Shown here in pieces: positions 62,101 through 64,000 of a stretch of 64,000 nucleotides of DNA. The stretch is taken from the NCBI GenBank assembly GCA_020632795.1, contig JACKEV010000009.1:496001-560000 (forward strand), written 5' to 3'. This stretch comes from Alphaproteobacteria bacterium (GTDB lineage Bacteria; Myxococcota_A; UBA796; CAJQPC01). Every line of letters starts with the position of its first letter. Positions within the stretch are counted from its first letter, which is position 1. The notes beneath the pieces are model-generated. The model saw only the letters and a list, made by a program, of their open reading frames with translations, made no database searches and was not told the origin of the DNA. Made by a program: the position numbers and the translations under genes.

Positions 62101-62210
62101 TGCTCGTCGATGAACTCGGCGCTGCCCAGGAACTGGCCGTCGTAGTAGCGCGGCCGACGATCCATGCTCTCTTCGGGGAACAGGGCGTAGGGGTTGGTCT
62201 CGTCGCTCAT
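59184..62210 (-). CDS. Modular tail-fibre-like protein
   Basis: 1008 residues from the ATG at 62210, with GGAG eight bases upstream. The N-terminal ~120 residues (YYDGQFLGSAEFIDEQRYH) look like a virion/particle attachment domain common beside TIGR02242-type genes. The central region repeats modules: IELGAGxxGKxxDAGKIGYGT-like units, VTxDGNDxVVNGQxAAGGS units, and FNRxxxDxAYxRxxxxSxxxxLxIGIExDxSD units, each present two to five times. The C-terminal ~110 residues (WKGHGIQAVSRLSTGHYEVQW) may be a receptor-binding head. It overlaps the tail-like gene by 4 bases. Confidence 0.8.
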   Translation of the reverse strand: MSDETNPYALFPEESMDRRPRYYDGQFLGSAEFIDEQRYHVDRQRRHVRALTSAGVLSGYNVTSPADGQVRVEPGDAFDSSGRQLLLLEAEDVPVTSALYSSAQHLVLTYAEEATDVSAKGEGIEGATRFLEKPAISFVLVTDAVPDDAVVIARLDIDAAGRVDVDTTVRSFAGVLLPGTDNITVRSSGETLPGQATIDGNVRVDGKVGIGGDANSANLAIYGNGSSLELGAGVAGKEQNAGKIGYQAFGAGDALSIVGAGSNGSNRKVRIFAEGRLTVTGPTTQDGALTVSGVTQVNNSARITGGLRVGQTGAAGYGGVTEDGNDLVVNGQLAAGGSAGSAIFSLSIGEDAQSGKEGQLFVNKTIHVTDNSERRGLAIGGAKVIELGAGISGKQQDAGKIGYGTWTVGALDIIGAGTSGSNRSIKLWSEGGLTVAGPTTISHGLTVQQGDANRVVSLAIQGTKAIELGAGENKGGDTTAGRIGCRLWSDGLDIIGIGTSGSTRQVMIHAQGRLDILGPTHASGDVNVATDANVGGNLNVTGLTKVDGVLELSGGDDASHGLVFNRNHADQAYIRWDNNTSAQKLIIGIEDDASDLLVLRQDGSDRVTIGSNKVRLHSLVQADDNMTVAGTLTVSENVTFAKGLNVGQTSNVGYGSVTNDGNDMVVNGQFAAGGSGGAAMYSLSIGMDAQNNQEGRLYVNKRIYVADNSEAVGLSLAGKKAIELGAGVSGKQADAGKIGYGTFTAGVLDIVGGGTDGTNRKIKLWAEGGVETTGNVRVEGWMSAQNAYLDGVLSMKGGTSVDTGIHFNRSGTDYAYVRHHIPSSGNQTLYIGIENDSSDKIILRQTGADRVVIGDNKVKLNNNTEISGTLSVSGAATLSGGVSGNLSVSGRVLFGAGYGVSTQWATMIAWAIVKSNGTLWKGHGIQAVSRLSTGHYEVQWEPNFTDKPCVVVTQQWPKDTDTFNDGGGNTKDGAVVIATSTHRCQIKTGESDGSSSDRCFHLIAIGPM

Positions 62211-62890
62211 GAGGAGGCTCCAGCGCTGCGGGTGCCGAGCAGGGTGTTGACCCCGAGCAGGACACCGGGCGAATCGGCGGTGGGGTTGTCGACGATCTGC
62301 ATCGTCGTGAACAGGTACTTGATGCTGAACCAGGTGTGGGCGGGGCGCAGACCCTCGACCAGGGTGCGGATCGCCCGGCCGCGGCGGGACAGCTCGCTGG
62401 TGTCCCAGCCGTTGACCAGCACCTCGACCTGGAAGAAGTGGGGCTCGTCTTCGAACTCGTAGACGGTGACCGTGTTGGGCTGATTCAGGTAGCGCTCTAC
62501 GGCCTCGCGGATACCGCGCCGGGTGCCCCGGAGCTTCCACGCCGGCAGGGCGGCGCGGAGGAAGCGGCGGCGGGTCTCGTCGTCCCAGTCATCCTGGAGG
62601 CTCAGGCCCACCCAGCGGGCGAGCCAGGGCAGGAACTCCGGGGGCGTGCGCCGCACGCCGGCCGTGGCCCCGGGGCGGGGGGCGAACAGCCAGGCCAGGT
62701 GCTCGATCTGCTCCTCGATGCCCGCCTGGTCCGGGTAGGGGTCGTCGGGGTAGGCCCGGTCGGCGAACCGGCCCACCCGGCCGCTGAGCAGGCGCTCGAA
62801 CGCCAGCAGGAAGCCGGCGATCACCGGGTCCTGCTGCAGGATGACCGGCAGGTTGTCCAGGTAGCTGGAGGTGGGGAGCTCCGTGCTCAA
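62207..62890 (-). CDS. Phage tail-like protein (TIGR02242 / gpI-like baseplate component)
   Basis: 227 residues from the TTG at 62890, preceded by CGGAGG and placed 2 bases after the J-like stop. Features of the family: SYLDNLPVILQQDPVIAGFL near the start, then LAWLFAPRPG, PPEFLPWLARWVGLSLQDDW, LRGTRRGIREAVERYL and HFFQVEVLV. The family caps the baseplate and connects it with the fibre in contractile tails and extracellular injection systems. The order J -> tail-like -> fibre is the expected one. Confidence 0.85.
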   Translation of the reverse strand: MSTELPTSSYLDNLPVILQQDPVIAGFLLAFERLLSGRVGRFADRAYPDDPYPDQAGIEEQIEHLAWLFAPRPGATAGVRRTPPEFLPWLARWVGLSLQDDWDDETRRRFLRAALPAWKLRGTRRGIREAVERYLNQPNTVTVYEFEDEPHFFQVEVLVNGWDTSELSRRGRAIRTLVEGLRPAHTWFSIKYLFTTMQIVDNPTADSPGVLLGVNTLLGTRSAGASS

Positions 62891-62892
62891 GG

Positions 62893-64000
62893 CTACCTCC
62901 GCTCGTAGAGGGTGAAGGTGCAGGCGGTGAGGTCGATGTCCACCAGCTCGTCCGGGTTGAGGCGCACGCCGTAGGTCTCGCTGTCGTGGACCAGCCCGCG
63001 GGCGCTGTCGTCGGGGGAGGACAGCGCGAGGGACTCGATGAAGTCGACCCCGTCGATGGCCTCCAGGCAGGCGTACACGGCGGTGCGGTGCACGGTCTGA
63101 CCCAGCGGCCAGCCCCCCTCGGCCCCCGGCACCGCGAAGCGCGCCCGGAGGGCCTCCAGGATGCGACGCCGCACCACGGTCTCCTCGGCCTGGGGGGAGA
63201 GGTAGAGGGTGGCGCTCACCGCGATGCGGAGCACCTTGGGACCCACCACGTGGTGGCGGACGGTCAGCAGGCGCCGCTCGTCCAGGAAGCTCCAGATGCC
63301 GTCGAGCAGGGCGTCGCCGCCGCTGTTCCAGGCCTGGGGGCGCTCCAGGACGTCGACGTGCATGCGCACCGAGGTGCTGCCCTCCGCCAGGGCCCGCAGG
63401 CGCACCCGCCAGTCGCCGGGGATGGTGTCGAACAGGAAGCTCGTGACGTTGTATCTCAAGGTCAGGTTCTTGAAGCCGGTGGAGCTGCCCCGGGCCTGGC
63501 CGTTGGCGTCGAAGATCTCCACCTTCAGCTCGACCTCCGGGTCGTCGCAGCTCACCAGGACCTTGATCAGGCCCGAGCGCCGCAGCCGCACGAAGCGGTC
63601 GACCAGATCGAGGATGGTGGGCTTGCGCCGCATGGCGCGGGAGCGCCCGTCGCTCTCGATGGTCAGGGTGAAGTCGTCGGCCGTCGAGGCGACGACCACC
63701 TGGAGGTCCCCGGAGTCGCCCAGGTCGGCCTCCGTGACGGCCAGCGTGGCGCCGCCCTTGAGGTCGTCGGCCACCAGCAGCAGGGTGTCGTGCACCGCGC
63801 TGTTGACCCGGCCGGCGGTGGACTTGTCGGTGCTCAGCCGCACGGTCTCCGGCCGATCGAGCTGGAAGGAGGCCCGGGGCTCGGCGGTGGAGACCGCGCC
63901 CACGTAGCTCCACCGCTTGGGGCGGGGCACCACCAGGGCGGAGACGTGGCCGTCCTGGTCGGTCTCGGTGTCGTTGGTGTCCAGATCGCGGCGGGGGTAC
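62893..64000 (-). CDS. Baseplate J-like protein, 5' end outside the window
   Basis: The frame is open to base 64000, so at least 368 C-terminal residues are visible. An internal GTG at 63933 is unlikely to be the real start because the upstream codons (PRRDLDTNDTETDQDGHV) continue naturally. The C-terminal region has the J-protein feature VVGPKVLRIAVSATLYLS, followed by RRRILEALRARFAVPG and DFIESLALSSPDD, as in TIGR02243 putative baseplate assembly proteins. It forms the baseplate wedge in contractile tails. The rest of the cluster should lie beyond the right edge. Confidence 0.82.
   Translation of the reverse strand, partial: YPRRDLDTNDTETDQDGHVSALVVPRPKRWSYVGAVSTAEPRASFQLDRPETVRLSTDKSTAGRVNSAVHDTLLLVADDLKGGATLAVTEADLGDSGDLQVVVASTADDFTLTIESDGRSRAMRRKPTILDLVDRFVRLRRSGLIKVLVSCDDPEVELKVEIFDANGQARGSSTGFKNLTLRYNVTSFLFDTIPGDWRVRLRALAEGSTSVRMHVDVLERPQAWNSGGDALLDGIWSFLDERRLLTVRHHVVGPKVLRIAVSATLYLSPQAEETVVRRRILEALRARFAVPGAEGGWPLGQTVHRTAVYACLEAIDGVDFIESLALSSPDDSARGLVHDSETYGVRLNPDELVDIDLTACTFTLYERR

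Noticed and set aside
59181..62462. Very long open frame on the + strand opposite the tail fibre gene (about 1090 codons)
   Set aside because: It is low-complexity Val/Ala/Gly/Asp/Arg translation produced by a GC-rich repetitive antisense strand, with no ribosome-binding site or domain. The - strand frame has clear modular protein features.
1..64000. tRNA, rRNA, riboswitch, attachment site or replication origin
   Set aside because: No cloverleaf, conserved rRNA core, known riboswitch core, or DnaA-box cluster was noticed in the intergenic stretches, which are nearly all under 400 bases.

Overview
The window is very GC-rich and packed with genes on both strands. It has no tRNA, rRNA, CRISPR array or intact insertion sequence that I could find. 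The content suggests a Myxococcota-like (former Deltaproteobacteria) genome. It holds three Hanks-type Ser/Thr kinases fused to WD40 or FGE-sulfatase domains, two FHA regulators each directly upstream of a kinase, a calcium-binding thrombospondin type 3 repeat protein, several Cys-hydrophobic-Arg C-termini resembling MYXO-CTERM, and at least a dozen short-signal lipoproteins with Asp/Thr/Gly-rich linkers. The taxon is an inference from gene style only.

Layout. 1-5025: a huge AAA+ ATPase (DUF3686 type), cut by the left edge. 5.4-8.1 kb (-): flippase-like membrane protein, fatty acid hydroxylase and YceI lipoprotein. 8.3-9.8 kb (+): thrombospondin type 3 repeat surface protein. 9.9-12.3 kb (-): HEAT-repeat protein, cytosolic-looking zinc metalloprotease and a 225-bp-repeat fibre-like protein. 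12.4-17.4 kb (+): RegB/RegA-like redox two-component system followed by a TonB-dependent receptor and a small lipoprotein. Matching GCGAC-N5-GTCGC palindromes sit before the kinase gene and before the receptor gene. 17.4-18.6 kb (-): Tat-exported DUF1501 protein. 18.7-21.7 kb (+): six-gene array built by tandem duplication (two ASH-domain proteins, then two pairs of Cys-rich lipoproteins). 21.8-25.5 kb (-): LpqC-like esterase, patatin-type autotransporter and GreA-like protein. 25.6-29.9 kb (+): aldehyde dehydrogenase, VWA lipoprotein and RTX-repeat protein. 29.9-38.5 kb: mostly - strand lipoproteins, kinase-FGE protein, NlpC/P60-like surface hydrolase, alpha/beta hydrolase, GNAT and membrane methyltransferase. 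On the + strand lie a DksA-like protein and, just beyond at 38.55-39.12 kb, a membrane LuxR-type regulator. 39.1-48.2 kb (-): FHA -> kinase-WD40 -> DUF5995 module, LRR-like lipoprotein, DEAD-box helicase and three small proteins.

48.4-56.2 kb is the most unusual part. A caspase-like peptidase (+) converges on a - strand set that encodes two uncharacterised small proteins, a trypsin-like serine peptidase, an FHA regulator and a kinase-FGE protein. This combination resembles the protease/kinase/FGE signalling and conflict cassettes known from developmentally complex bacteria, but the exact set is not one I recognise. After a polysaccharide deacetylase and ttcA, 58.6-64.0 kb carries a contractile-injection/phage-tail-like block. 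It encodes a DUF4280 PAAR-like spike-tip protein with a small partner (+), and a baseplate J-like protein, a tail-like protein and a long modular tail fibre (-). The block continues past the right edge.

The main working ideas are: (i) a redox-responsive RegBA-like pair that autoregulates and controls TonB-dependent uptake; (ii) kinase -> FHA-regulator phospho-signalling modules, one of them physically grouped with caspase and trypsin peptidases; (iii) an injection apparatus next to that group, for which signal-less proteases and fibre-like proteins in the window could be cargo (hypothesis only).
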